Positions 20,271 through 32,108 of a stretch of DNA of 64,000 nucleotides are shown one piece after another. Numbering within the stretch: the stretch's first letter is position 1; every line of letters starts with the position of its first letter. Source of the DNA: Elymus sibiricus (Eukaryota > Streptophyta > Magnoliopsida > Poales > Poaceae); NCBI GenBank assembly GCA_039707655.1, contig CM077664.1, forward strand, positions 30,554,781 to 30,618,780, read 5' to 3'. The notes below the pieces were generated by a model, which worked only from the letters and a program-made list of their open reading frames with translations, searched no databases and was not told the DNA's origin. A program made the translations under genes and the position numbers.

Positions 20271-23200
20271 TCATGGTGGATCAACAACACTGAGTTTGGA
20301 GAGAAAGAAGCCATGCTGCGCTCGAGTCTGTGCCTTCGTGAAGAAGTCCGCCAACTGTAACTCAGAGGGCACATAGTGAAGAGCCAGTGTCTGATCCTGC
20401 ACAGCAGCACGTACAAAGTGGGCATCCACACCGATGTGCTTGGTGAGCTCATGCTTCACCGGGTCACGCGCAATACTGATAGCACCGGTACTGTCTGACA
20501 GTAGGGGAGTCGATGTAGTAGCAGACACACCAAAGTCCTCAAGTAACCATCGTAACCAGATCACCTCAGCCGTCAGCATAGCCATCGCTCGCAACTCAGC
20601 CTCTGTACTCGAGCGAGAAACCGCAGTCTGCTTCTTCGTCTTCCAGGCAATAAGAGAGCCACCAAGGAAGACACAGTAAGCAGACAACGAGCGTCGATCA
20701 GAGGGATCACTAGCCCACGTAGCATCAGAGTAGGCCTGGAGCTCGAGAGAACTGGAGCGGGGAAAGAAAAGACGATGAGAGATCGTGCCACGAAGATATC
20801 GTAGAACACGGAGGAGGTGACTATAGTGGACAGAGGTGGGGGCTGAGACAAACTGACTGAGAATGTGGACAGGATAGGAGATGTCAGGACGCGTAACAGC
20901 AAGATAGACAAGGCTCCCAACGAGGTGGCGATAGCGAGTGGGATTAGGAAGAGGGTCACCGTCAGAAGCACGAAGCTGAACGTTGAGCTCCATAGGAGTC
21001 ACAACAGTGCGCTCATCACCGAGAGCGGCACGAGTAAGAAGATCCTGAATATATTTTTCCTGGGAGATGAAGAAGCCTGCAGAGGTCTCAGAAATCTCGA
21101 TCCCAAGAAAGTAGCGAAGAGGACCAAGATCAGACATCAGAAACTGTTCCCGGAGGCGGGCCTTAACAAAGGCAATATATTCAGAATCGTCACCAGTGAT
21201 GATCATGTCATCCACATATAGAAGGAGAAGAGTCCGACCACGAGGAGAGGTGTGGACAAACAGAGCTGGATCATGATCACTAGGCAAGAAGCCAGCGGCA
21301 GTAACGACAGAGGCGAACCGCGAGAACCAGGCGCGAGGGGCCTGTTTAAGACAATAGAGGGAGCGGCGAAGTCTGCAGACCACACCATCAGGAGCATAGT
21401 ACCCCGGTGGTGGCTGCATATAAACCTCCTCACGCAACTCACCATTGAGAAAAGCGTTCTGGACATCAAGCTGAGATACAGACCAATGACGAACAGAAGC
21501 CACAGCAAGGAGAGTGCGGACAGTGGTCATGTGGGCCACAGGAGCGAATGTCTCATCATAATCGCGTCCCTGCTCCTGCTGAAAGCCACGAGCCACAAGA
21601 CGAGCTTTGTATCGCTCAAGGGAACCATCGGAGCGAGTCTTAATCTTATAGACCGACTTGCAGGTGATGGGACGAACACCGGAGGGAAGAGAAACTAGAT
21701 CCCACGTGCCATTGCGCTCAAGCGCCGCAAGCTCCTCGGCCATCGCAAGCTGCCATTCAGGCTGAGTCATGGCAGCCCTATAGGTGGTGGGCTCAGCAAT
21801 GGCAGAAAGACCATACCGGTCAGGAGAATAGCGATCAGGAGGGGGACAAGGCCTAACACGGAGGTTATGGACCGGCGGAGGCGTGAGAGGAGGTGCACTG
21901 GAAGTAGAGGGCACATCAGTAGGATCATCCACAGCACGAGGACGACGAGTGTAGTGGAGAGGAAATGGGGAGTGAGGTCGAAAGACTGGGGAGGAGGGTG
22001 GGGAGGGAGGGGATGGTGGAGACGAGGGAGAGGAGGAGGAGGAAGGGGATGGTGGTACCGGTGGTGTAGGGGGACGCACCGGGGGAGAGGGAAGAACAGG
22101 AGGCACAGTGGGAGATGTGTCAGGAAGGAGAAGGAAGGAAATATCTTCCACGGAAAAGCTCAAGGAGGAGGGACGCGGATAGTAAGAACGAGACTCATCA
22201 AACGTCACATCACGAGAAATGCGCAGACGGCGACCAACAGGATCCCAACAGCGATAGCCCTTGTGCTCATCACTGTAGCCAAGGAAAACACACTCAACAG
22301 ACTGAGCAGTCAACTTGGTTCGTTCTCGCGGAGCAAGAAGAACATAGCACACGCATCCAAACATACGAAGAGCGGAGTAGTCAGGAGAGCGACCAGAGAG
22401 ACGCTCCATAGGAATACCACCCTTCAAGGCAGCCGAAGGTTGAATGTTGATGAGGTGGGTGGATGCGGAAACGGCCTCAGCCCAAAAATGGGATGGAAGA
22501 GAGGCGGCGATCATCATCGCACGAGCCGTCTCAAGCAAATGGCGATGTTTGCGTTCAGCAACTCCATTTTGAGCATGGGCACCAGGGCAAGAGTGCCCTG
22601 CTCCGCAAGAAAACCACGCAACATGTGAGAGATATACTCTCCAGCTGAGTCAGCACGGAAGATACGGACAGGCGTGGAAAATTGAGTGCGAACCATGGCA
22701 GCAAAACGTTTATATATGGGGAGAACCTCGCTGCGAGATTTCATGCAATAAAGCCAAGTGTAGCGAGAGAAATCATCAATAAACAGAACATAGTAGCGAT
22801 GACCCCCTTTCGAGTCAAAAGGAGCAGGACCCCATACATCAGAGTGAACTAAGTCAAAAGGACGCTGAGATACAGACTCACTGGTAGGATACGGTAACTG
22901 AGTCTGTTTGCCAAGCCTACAACCTTCACAATGCAACGAAACATCACCGGAGACAGACCCTAAGACGCCTTGGTGTACTAATGAGGACAAGCGAGAGCCA
23001 CGGATGTGACCAAGTCGATGATGCCACTGCTGGAAGGACGCAGAAGAGGAGGCAGCAAGAGCATGAGAACTGGTGTATGTGGTAGCAGCGGAAGGAACAC
23101 GAAGCCAGTCAACCTCCCAAAGGCCCTCAGACTCATGGCGCCGAGGGCCACCGCCAACCAGAGCCTGAGTGCGACGATCCTGAACAGAGCAAGAGTCGGC

Positions 23201-24616
23201 ATCAAGAATGACACGACACCCAGAATCAGTAAGTTGGGCAGCGGAAAAGAGATTCATAGTAAGACGAGGAACATGAGAAACACTAGGGACCGAAAAAGAC
23301 GGAGTGGAAAGGATGCCATGACTAGCAACAGGAAGAGGTGTGCCATCGGCAGTGAGAACATTAAGAGGAAAATCAAGAGGTCGAAGAGAAGATAAAGCAG
23401 AGGAATCAGAAGACATATGAAAAGAAGCTCCAGAATCCAGAACCCATGAGGATGTACCTGACTGAGTATGCTCCGGCGGGGGCGGAGTTGTGGTGGCAGT
23501 CACAGCGGCAACAGAACCCGTCGAGGAAGGGCCGGAGGAAGCCAGGATGCGCTTGAGCCGCACAATGTCCTGATCAGTGAGTGACGGAGTCGAGGAAGGT
23601 GCATGAGTCCCACTGGAAGATCGCCTCTGGTCTCGCTGTTTCTGGCGACACTCAGACTCTGGGTGACCTGGCCTGGAGCAGTAGCCACAGAAGGTGTCAC
23701 GGCGCGACCGGCCCTTCTCAGCATAAGGAGGGCGACCCACCCCCCCTGAAGGTGTGGGCAGGAGCGGTGGAGTGGTGAGGCGAGCAGACGACACAGGAGC
23801 TCGGGCAGCAAGAACAGTGGGAACCACAAGCAGACCAGCAGAACGGAGGCGTGTCTCCTCAGCACGAAGCTCTGCAAGCACCTCCGAAATAGGAACACGA
23901 CCACGAGCAAGCAGGTGAGCACGCCGAGGCTCAAACTCTGGACGAAGGCGAGATAAGAACTCATGGAGGCGATGAAACTCCAAGTCAGACCGCACAGTCT
24001 GGCAACACCGGCAAGTGTCACAAACAACTGTCCTGAGAGAGTCAAGCTGGCGCCAGATGGCAGAGCTCTGTGAGTAGAACTCATCAACAGAAGAGTCACC
24101 CTGATGAAGAGCGTGCTCCTGACGCACCACAGATAAGTAGAGAGCATCACCAGATGGCTGATATCGCTGACAAAGATAGGACCACATCGCAGCAACAGGA
24201 CCGAGACCCATGAACTCAGATGCAAACTGAGGTAAGACACTCGCAGTAAGAACAGCAGCAGCTCGAGCATCATCGTTGCACCACTGAGTGTAAGCAGACA
24301 GATCATCTCGGTAAGCAGAAAGAGCATCTGAGTAGGCAGATACCTGCTGATCATAAGCATCAACCGCAGCATCGTCAAGGGCCTTGGCTGTATCCCGATC
24401 AGCCTGAGAAGCATCAGCAGCAAGAACAGGCGGCACCGGCGGGGTAGGAGCCACAGGTGCAACAGGGCAAGGCGGACAGGGAACCTCGCCAGAGAGAACG
24501 CCCCACAGGAGAAGACCGCGCAGGTGGATGCGCATGAAACCCACAAACTCAGCATAGTTGGTGCCATCGAAGATCACCGAGCACCGAGGAACAGCCACAT
24601 AGCCCGACGAAGACAT
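20271..24616 (-). pseudogene. Copia Gag-Pol polyprotein gene with one frameshift in integrase
   Basis: The frame starts at the ATG at 24616 with a Gag region. A CCHC zinc knuckle ([14 protein letters not shown]) lies at about 23690, a protease-type [11 protein letters not shown] at about 23440, and the integrase zinc region [15 protein letters not shown] at about 23030-22910. The integrase core follows with SDVWGP (22840) and FRADSAGEY (22660). The frame then shifts at about 22590 and the open frame resumes with LLETARAMM at 22538. It continues through reverse transcriptase (QLDVQNAFLNGEL, LLLLYVDDMIITGDD at about 21210) and RNase H (AYSDATWASDPSDRRS at about 20690), ending at 20271. The catalytic Asp pair YVDD is present. 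The shift falls just before the third integrase catalytic residue. It looks like a small deletion, so this copy cannot make an intact integrase by itself. Confidence 0.95.
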
Positions 24617-24639
24617 GACGCCTGGGCAACACTTCTCAG

Positions 24640-24875
24640 CGGTAGTACCGCTTCGGGCGGTAGTACCGCTCTCTTGCCAGCGGCAGTACCGCGCTGCACA
24701 GGGCGGTAGTACCGCTATTCTACCGCTTGGGCGGTACTTCCGCGGTCCAGTGCCGTGGCACTTCCGCTTCTGGAAAGTCTTCGGGTATGCCTGGCCTTTA
24801 AGCGGAAGTAGAGCGGTAGTAACGGGCGGTAGTACCGCTTCAAGCGGTAGTACCGCTCTTGCCAGCGGTAGTACC
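24640..24875 (-). repeat. Cluster of GCGGTAGTACCGC palindromes in the copia leader
   Basis: At least six copies of GCGGTAGTACCGC or close variants lie between the 5' LTR and gag, in addition to four in each LTR. The motif is an odd-length palindrome around a central base, so each copy can form a short hairpin in RNA. Confidence 0.9.
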
Positions 24876-25200
24876 GCGGAGCCGAATCGGGATCGGGATC
24901 GGGATCAGGATTCAGGGCAGCGCCGGGGGCGCCGGCGGCCAGTCGAGGCGGGCGAGGGCGGCCGGTCGAGGCGGGCGAGGCCACGCAGCAGCTGGGGGCG
25001 GCGGCGGCCGGTCGAGGGCGGCGGCGCGGCCGGTCGAGGGCAGGCAGCAGCAGGAGGACGAGCAGCGGCAGCGGCGGCCAGGCGAAGCAGGCGGCGACGG
25101 CGGCGGCTGCCGGACAAGGAGGAGGCGGCCGGTCGGACGGCGACGAGGAGGGGGGGGGGGCACGGAGCTGCGAGCGTGCGGGAGCGGGAGAGAAACCTAA

Positions 25201-25213
25201 GCATCTGATACCA
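25201..25213 (-). promoter_or_regulatory. Primer-binding site of the copia element (initiator Met-tRNA)
   Basis: Read on the minus strand, TGGTATCAGATGC lies immediately inside the 5' LTR. TGGTATCAGA is the usual start of the site complementary to the 3' end of initiator methionine tRNA, which primes minus-strand DNA synthesis in copia elements. Confidence 0.9.
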
Positions 25214-25381
25214 TGTTAGGAATGAGCAACTAGTATTCACTGTGGGCCAAAGGCCAGTACATATACATGTGAGGTATTACAAGCGGTAGTACCACACTCA
25301 TAGCGGTAGTACCGCCTCGGGTGGTAGTACCGCACTCAGAGCAGTAGTACCGCCTAACACACATCTAACACACATCTAACA
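25214..25381 (-). repeat. 5' LTR of the copia element
   Basis: 168 bp, matching 20090-20257 except for three CpG-type transitions. It should contain the promoter of the element. Confidence 0.95.
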
Positions 25382-25386
25382 CTACT

Positions 25387-25818
25387 GACAATGTCGTTTG
25401 GACGGCAGATTAGAAAGTTTATAGACTAGAGACAAATTTCTATAAAGTGAGAGAGACGTCTCAACTAAACAGGGTAGGGAAGAGCCAAGGGGGAGGTATT
25501 TCCTCACAACACCACGTCACAAAATTTCTAAGTGATCAACGTGTTTCTTCTTCGGTAGGACGTCGTTCTCCTTGGAGGTTAAACTATTGTTACTGAACTA
25601 TCATGAAAATCAAGACTGGTCTGCCAGCTACTTCTTCCCAAATCACTCCCTCTCCTACCCACCGCTGCTGCTTTTGTAACTTATTGCAAGACTGGTCTTA
25701 CAATAAGTTACAAAAAGCCGACCGGTTCGTTATATCATACGTACAATCAACCCCTCTCTACCCACCGCTGCTGCTTCATCAATCCCCTGTTAGTGCCGTG
25801 CGGGAGAGAGAGTCGGCA
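25387..25818 (+). promoter_or_regulatory. Upstream region of truncated AKR copy 1
   Basis: The sequence before the start codon shares short blocks with that of AKR copy 2 (CCTCTCCTACCCACCG versus CCTCTCCTGCCCACCG, and CCCCTGTT). It also holds a stretch absent from copy 2: a TACCCACCGCTGCTGCTT repeat pair at about 25656 and 25760 enclosing a perfect 15-bp-arm hairpin (25672-25686 with 25701-25715). Promoter activity is inferred from position only. Confidence 0.45.
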
Positions 25819-26139
25819 ATGGCGAAGCACTTCCTGCTCAACACCGGAGCCAGGATGCCCTCGGTAGGGCTCGGCACCTGGCAGGCTGACCCCGGCATCG
25901 TCGGCGACGCCGTCTACGCTGCCGTCAAGGTCCGCACCAACTTCCTCCTATTTTTTTTCCTCACCACTCGCTTCACCATCCCGATGGCATGTTTTTCACC
26001 CTCTATCTATCCCTTCGTACTGTCCTGTTTCCTTGTTTTTTCATCGATGAGATCGTGAATATTTCATAACTGCTTCCGGATCGTGCAGGCGGGTTACCAG
26101 CAAATCGATTGCGCCAGCGATTACGGCAATGAGAAGGAG
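25819..26139 (+). pseudogene. Aldo-keto reductase (AKR4C-like) copy 1, exons 1-2 only
   Basis: Exon 1 (25819-25929) encodes [20 protein letters not shown] and on to AAVK, followed by a GT splice site. Exon 2 (26089-26139) encodes AGYQQIDCASDYGNEKE, with Asp and Tyr of the catalytic tetrad present. It is close to the first two exons of the intact gene at 41028. Homology with that gene continues into intron 2 to about 26300 and stops abruptly, where segment B (copy of 17701-18789) begins. Exons 3-7, with the catalytic Lys and His and most of the barrel, are missing, so no enzyme can be made. Transcripts could still arise from its promoter. The reading frame of the remaining exons is intact, so the truncation may be fairly recent. 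Confidence 0.92.
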
Positions 26140-26300
26140 GTAAAACTACTGTCAAGTCAACCAGCTACCTGTAAAGATTTCTTTTGTTCAGTCCACTGTA
26201 AAAAAAACAGCTTTTGGTTAGTCATGTATGTTTTTTAATGTGTACATGATCTACTGCCCTTGCAAACGCAACCAGAAAAGCATAGTGAATTAGTGATATA

Positions 26301-27390
26301 AGTCCTGATTTATGGCATCGAGAGAAGGTTAGCCCAATAATAAAGCAAATGATTGCATGGTGGGACAACGATGAAAAGGTAAGCACACATGTTATCTAGA
26401 CGGAGAAAGGGAGAAACCAATTCACAAGAGCACTCTTCAGGATGGAGTTTACTTCCATGCAGACACGTAGATCCAAAGGTTTGACAAAGACAGTATGCAA
26501 ATGCTACCGTGGAGGTCCTACTCGTCCAACGGCTTGGATGTAAACGTTCCCGACTTTGAATTCGCTCTGCTTGCATGCGATCCGATCTCGGCCCACACAT
26601 GACGCCTAGCTCGCCTCTTCGTCGGCCGGATCATCGCCTTCTTCTCCTCCCAGCGTCTCCACAGAAGCAACAACTCTCTGGTATCAACATCGCTTGGCGG
26701 CATGGGTGACGCCGTGACGGCATCGCGGCGCCGATGTTCCTGATGCAGCTCGTCCCCACACTGCGGCCCCGTGTTCTTCCTCCGTGACACGACACTGCAG
26801 TTCCCGATGCATGTCTCGAGCGTACCAAACAAAACAAAAGGGAAAGTCAAAGACTTGTCCGTACAAATTGTGAATGGGCGAAGGGGAAAAGGCAACAGCC
26901 GCTGAGATCCATGACATTTGGACTGCGGAGCTAATATGGTTTGTACGATCCAATTTAATTTATGGAAGGTTACTAGGAGTACTTTCTCATGTGAGACCTA
27001 CCAGATTAAAATCAGTAGTGAGCCGTGTCTTTGGTAAAAGCCATAACTGAAGGCTTTCTTCTCCGGATGGAGGCAAAGAAGTGGAGATTGCAGCGACCCA
27101 AGTGGTTTCATCCCCAATGTCATTGAGGTTGAAATCAATCAGAAACTGTTTTGACCCGACTGCGTTTTTCATTTACAGCTCGGGGTCCTGTTTGCACTAG
27201 TCAGTGACTGGTCTTTATTTTTTCTTTTCTATTGGGTCCTTATGTTCATTGTACTGCCACACTTATCAGTGAAATCTAGATCCTTCGGGGCCTTACCCCG
27301 TTCAAAAAAAAGGCTAAGTGGGTAGTGGAACAGTTGTTGCATGTGGGGTCAGGAAGCACTGCAGGGATCCTTATGAAAGAAGAGGGGCAT
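26301..27390. repeat. 1.09-kb segment B, duplicate of 17701-18789
   Basis: Near-identical to segment A. Its left edge is the breakpoint that truncates AKR copy 1. Its right edge abuts the subterminal-repeat region of the second CACTA remnant. Confidence 0.9.
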
Positions 27391-28584
27391 CGTTATTGCA
27401 GGAATGCCTAGCAGTGGCGGGAGGGAAAAGCCTAGCAGTGGCGGGCAAGGCTCTCAGGGGCGCCTGCCACTGACCTTCCGCCACTGCTAACATGCCATCA
27501 GTGGCAGGCGTTCGCCCGCCACTGGTGGGTCCATACTCTATAGTAGTGGCGGGCGAACTGTAGTTCCCACCACAACTAGTGCTCTATGCCCGTCACTGTT
27601 GTGCGTAGCAGCAGTGGCATGCACTAGTGGCTCCCGTCACTGGTAGTGATCTAGGCCAATATAAGAACTGCGGCCGTGGCAGTGTTTTTTTGCTGCAATG
27701 GCAGCATTTTAATGACGCGGTTGCAGTATGTTGCACTTGATCATCACATTGCATTACATATATAGAATATTTTGTCTCAGCATTCAAAAAATCATGCATA
27801 CAATAGATTACAATGTCGATACAATAATTAAGAGTATTAGTGAAGCACAACAGTGAGTATAAAAAGTGCACGGAAACAAACATGCATGTCTCAACAAATA
27901 ATGAGCAGTTTCTGAAGCTTCTTTCAAGCATTGTCTCTATCGACTTGGCTAGTCGCTGGCAATCGATGACCGAAATGTGCCTTTGACTCGGTGAAGTTGT
28001 TCTTCATCTGGCTCTGGCTGGCAGTGGAACATCCCATCCTCATTGACAACCTCCGTGTTGATGATTTTGGTCAACACCTTTTGGATGCGCTCAGGCTCTC
28101 TTAATAATTCCCCTATGTCTATGTCCCTATCCAACTTCTCAGACCACTTGATGATCTGGCTATGATTTCGCAAATATTGAATTTTCTTAAAAAAAGTCGT
28201 TCATGATGGCCATGGCAAAGTAGCCAGACATATGGGAGGTTTTGATATTTGGTTCTTGATAGCAACAAGCGCTAGTGATGAACTTGAATTGTGAATACTG
28301 TGTTAGCGTGTTGTTGAAGTTCTTACACTTGCGTAGAACCTCATTTAGAACCTCCTTCAATTTTGTCCATTGCTTATGAGGGTCTCTCTTTGAATTGGAG
28401 AAATAAGCCAAGCCTTGCGTCGGCAATAGTGCGATTACGATCCAATGTCGGTGGTTGCACAATAAAACGAAGAAATTAGCATTGATGAGATCAAACCAGA
28501 AGGTCAATAATAAATGAGTGAACGTTAATGACTTACTTGTCGCGGTATGGAAAGAGAAAGGTGTACATTTGTGGATGAGTCGCA

Positions 28585-30595
28585 TGTTGGGAAATGTAGT
28601 AGAAAACAAAAAAATCGCCCTACGATCACCCAGGAACACTATGAAGATGTGATAAACGGTTTGGATCAGATCGTTACCGACTCCGAGTTGCAGCTGAAGA
28701 AGACGAGTCGGTGTAGATCGTACTTGGAGTCCCTCGAACCGTAGATGAACGATCCCGTGAACCGCCCATGAACAGTCCCTCGAACGGAAGGCCGAAAGCA
28801 CGGCCTCTCTACGATTTGCAAGCGTACGGTCTTCACGATCGGGCAGCGCTTCGCCGTCCAGAGCAACTCCGAGTTGCAGCGGAAGAAAACGAGTCGGTGT
28901 AGATCGTACTTGGAGTCCCTCGAACCGTAGATGAAAGATCCCGCGAACCTCCCACGAATAGTACCTCGAACGGAAGACCGAAAGCACGGCCTCTCTACGA
29001 GTTGCAAGCGTACGATCTTCAAGATCCGGCAGCGCTTTGCCGTCCAGAGCTAATCGTCGCCAAAGAATTAGACAGAGGAGATTAGAACCACACTGGGCTT
29101 CTAATTATGAGTATTAGAGGATCTAAGTCTTGCTCTAATTGATCAACTAGGACCAACTAGAAGTAGAACTAGAGAACTATAGGAGGCTCCAAAACTTGTG
29201 TGTCAAAAGGGCAAGAGCCTTTAGTATATATAGGTTGGAGGGAGAGGAGGGAGAGGAGGGGGCGCCACACAAGGAGGGAAGGATTCCCTCCTTGGTGCGC
29301 CGGCCTAGGGGGGGGGGAGTCCCTCCCCCTCTCCAATTCGGCCTCCCAAGTGGAAAGGGGGGCGCCTCCGTCTATTGGGCCCTTGTGGCCAAATTCTCCT
29401 ACCACCACTTGGCCTTTTAAGGCCTGTTGATATTTAGTTAAGTATAAAAGCCTCCTAACTATTATTAGAGCCTTTTATTATTAATTTAACATCTCCGGAA
29501 ACATTTTCCACCAATATATTATTTATCGGTAATACCCGGTATTGCCCGATAAACTCCGAAACCCTTCTAGTGACCCCGAAACGCTTTTGGTTCCTCTCGA
29601 AACTATTTCGAATTTTAACGAAACTATTTCACAACTAAATCCTCGTTACTCCCATCCTACTAACACTCATCAGATCTTGATTACCTTAAGCTTGTGACCC
29701 TGTAGGTTCAGAAAAACGTAGACATGAACAAAAACCCTTGTTCAATGACCGATAGCGGAACCGTAGACATCCATATCGATCCCTATGATTACATGAATTA
29801 TATTTGAGTAAACCTTTGGTTATCTTGTGATATTCCCTTTGCTTCGCGATACTTTACAAAACCCAAGGTGAGATGTATCGGTATCCTTTTGAGTCATACA
29901 CATGCTCACTATACTGGTCTCCTCGTTAACGGTTTTTTTCTTCTTTCTCGTTGACATGTTTCAGCATTCCCCTGACATAGTCACCTGTGTCTGGCTAGAT
30001 GATGATGGATGTCGTCACACCAAGAGGGCTCTAAGAATATCTCTCCATTGTCAGAGGAGCAAATTCCACTCTCGAGCTACCTAGTCCCTAGTCAAACTTT
30101 CCGATGAACCTGTAAGTTGTCGTTATGATCACCGTGTTACAGATGACGCTTGAGCAACCCCAAAGCCCACCGTACGGTAAGAACTGACTACGATACTCTC
30201 ATGGTCCAAGGAACTAAATCACATGTTAACACTCCGTGTTATAACAATTGACTTCTGACGATATTATCTCAAAGTATAACAAACAAGTTTGGGTCGATTC
30301 AATATGATCGTTCTTCTAACGTCATACTCTCAATATTGATTTAGAACTATCGTTACACTTAACGATATCCTAAGATCCGGAAAACATGATCACCAACAAC
30401 ACTTGAGTCAGTCTTAGAGGCAAGACTAGGAACCTAATTAATTTTACCGTTTATCATTCTACACGTGCATATGAGTTTTCCACTGAATCGCATATTGCAG
30501 GATCATAGCATTTATAACATAGAATATAAATTATTAATTATGAATATGAAAATATAATAATACAATATTATTGCCTCTAGGGCATTTTTCCAACA
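28585..30595 (-). mobile_element. Solo LTR of a BARE/WIS/Angela-type copia retrotransposon, 2,011 bp
   Basis: Read on the minus strand it begins TGTTGGAAAAATGCCCTAGA and ends in CCCAACA. The flanks carry the perfect 5-bp target duplication TCGCA (28580-28584 and 30596-30600). No internal retrotransposon sequence is present, so the element was reduced to one LTR by recombination between its two LTRs. A 186-bp internal tandem duplication explains a length somewhat above the usual LTR of this family. It interrupts an exon of the second CACTA ORF2. Confidence 0.93.
28681..29052. repeat. 186-bp tandem duplication inside the copia solo LTR
   Basis: CTCCGAGTTGCAGC starts at 28681 and again at 28867. 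The two units share AAAGCACGGCCTCTCTACGA and TCGTACTTGGAGTCCCTCGA blocks with scattered substitutions (about 10%), so the duplication is older than the youngest events in this window. Confidence 0.93.
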
Positions 30596-32108
30596 TCGCA
30601 ATCATGGACGGGAATATGTAGTGTGACGAGATGAGCTCCTGGCTAATTTCGGATTCTAGGTTGTGGCAGTGCATGTAAAAAGGATCAGGTAAGGACACTT
30701 TACTATGACGGAGCAGGGGATCTGAAGCTTGATGAAGTTCCCAAAGCCTCATTAACTCCAGGGAGAGTGCACTCACATAGAAGATATTTCCATGGACCAC
30801 CTCATAAAATGGCAGATCAATTTTATTGGCCGAAAACTGAAGGACGAAATTATAACCATGTAAACCTTGGCCGTGTAACCATCTTGACCTTCTTTCTACA
30901 TACCACGTCATCGTGTAGAACATTAAGATTGGTCGAGAGGGTCCTCAACGTAGAGTCCGATAGAGATGGTTCACCGGGCTTATGCTGATTCCATTTATGT
31001 CCTTCGGGGAAGACAATTGTCACAGGTGGTTTTGTCTGCGGATGTTCCGCAATTGGCACGTAGATCCTTCTTCGCTGATTGCGGAATATCTTTGGCTATG
31101 TCTCCGGTGCCGACAAAGTTGAAAAGGGGGGCAAGGTTCACGAAGGCGGGATCATCGTCAGTACCAGAGAATCCGTGGGGTATAATCTCCTCTATATCAC
31201 TGTGTGCCCACTTAAGCAGGTGGCCCTGTTTCACTTGTCCAAACATAGTGACGCCTTCTTCAGGGGGGTGAGGCAACAACCATGATTCAAAGCCCGGCAT
31301 TACGTCCTACACCAGCACCCTCATCATGTCCAGTGGCAGGGCGACCCCGTGCATCATTCTAGTATCATTTGAAAACGGGTTTATTTGCCTCTTGGCAACC
31401 CTCGCCGACACGCCGTTCACAAGGGCTAGCAGCCGGCATGAAACAAGTTGTGATGCTCATGGCTGTTGGGTGCTACTATATAGACGATGCTGGGTAGGAC
31501 TCGGCGTGCCTTGCGGAAATAATTCAGCTAACTTCTTTTGAACCGCTGCATCTACTTTCACATCTAACTCGAGGTCTACTCGTGCTTGCACTTTGGTGTC
31601 GATCCTTTCATCAACCCTATTTTTCCTTCTACATTTTTTGACTCTTTGGTCTGGGGATAAGCCTCATCCCACAACATCCTACCCGCGCCAAACACACGCC
31701 CAGTCTTGGGCTGCCTGTTAACCCCAAAGCCTTTGTCCACTGCCCGTGTAACATGGTCATCATACCTATAGCCGTACGGAGATTCTTCAGGACTGGGTCC
31801 AAATTCCTCCTTCATTTTTATCTAGAAAAATACATAAGTTGTGGTAAATGATTTGTATGATAATAATTGTAGTAGCTACTAAGTTATTAGTCTTCAGTGA
31901 CGTTACCAGGTTCTCCTCCATCGAGCAAAGTTGCGGCATCGGGAGGACCAACTTGTTACTATCTGGGTCTCGGACTACACGGGCCTTGAGGAAACGGAAG
32001 TCACGAGACGATCTAGATGTTCTGAGAACGGAAAAAGAGGAGGTTTACCCGCGGCTAGAAAGTCCGCAACCTCCTTCTCCCACTTGGGTATTGCAGCTTT
32101 GTAACCAC

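Larger units (their letters stand above)
20090..25381 (-). mobile_element. Ty1/copia LTR retrotransposon, complete, 5,292 bp, minus orientation
   Basis: Two 168-bp LTRs (20090-20257 and 25214-25381) are flanked by the 5-bp target duplication CTACT (20085-20089 and 25382-25386). Next to the right LTR is the primer-binding site TGGTATCAGATGC, reading minus; next to the left LTR is the purine-rich TTTGAGGGGGGG tract. The order gag, integrase, reverse transcriptase, RNase H is that of copia elements. The LTRs differ at 3 of 168 positions by my reading, all C/T or G/A at CpG sites, so the insertion is young. One frameshift in the integrase is the only coding defect I see. Confidence 0.97.

Noticed and set aside
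21867..22628. Long plus-strand open frame (253 codons) opposite the copia polyprotein
   Set aside because: It is Arg/Gly-rich, lies antisense to conserved integrase and reverse transcriptase sequence, and has no recognisable motif; a frame shadow.
24880..25200. GC-rich Ala/Arg/Gly frames in the copia leader
   Set aside because: Low-complexity, in the untranslated leader between primer-binding site and gag, without conserved motifs.
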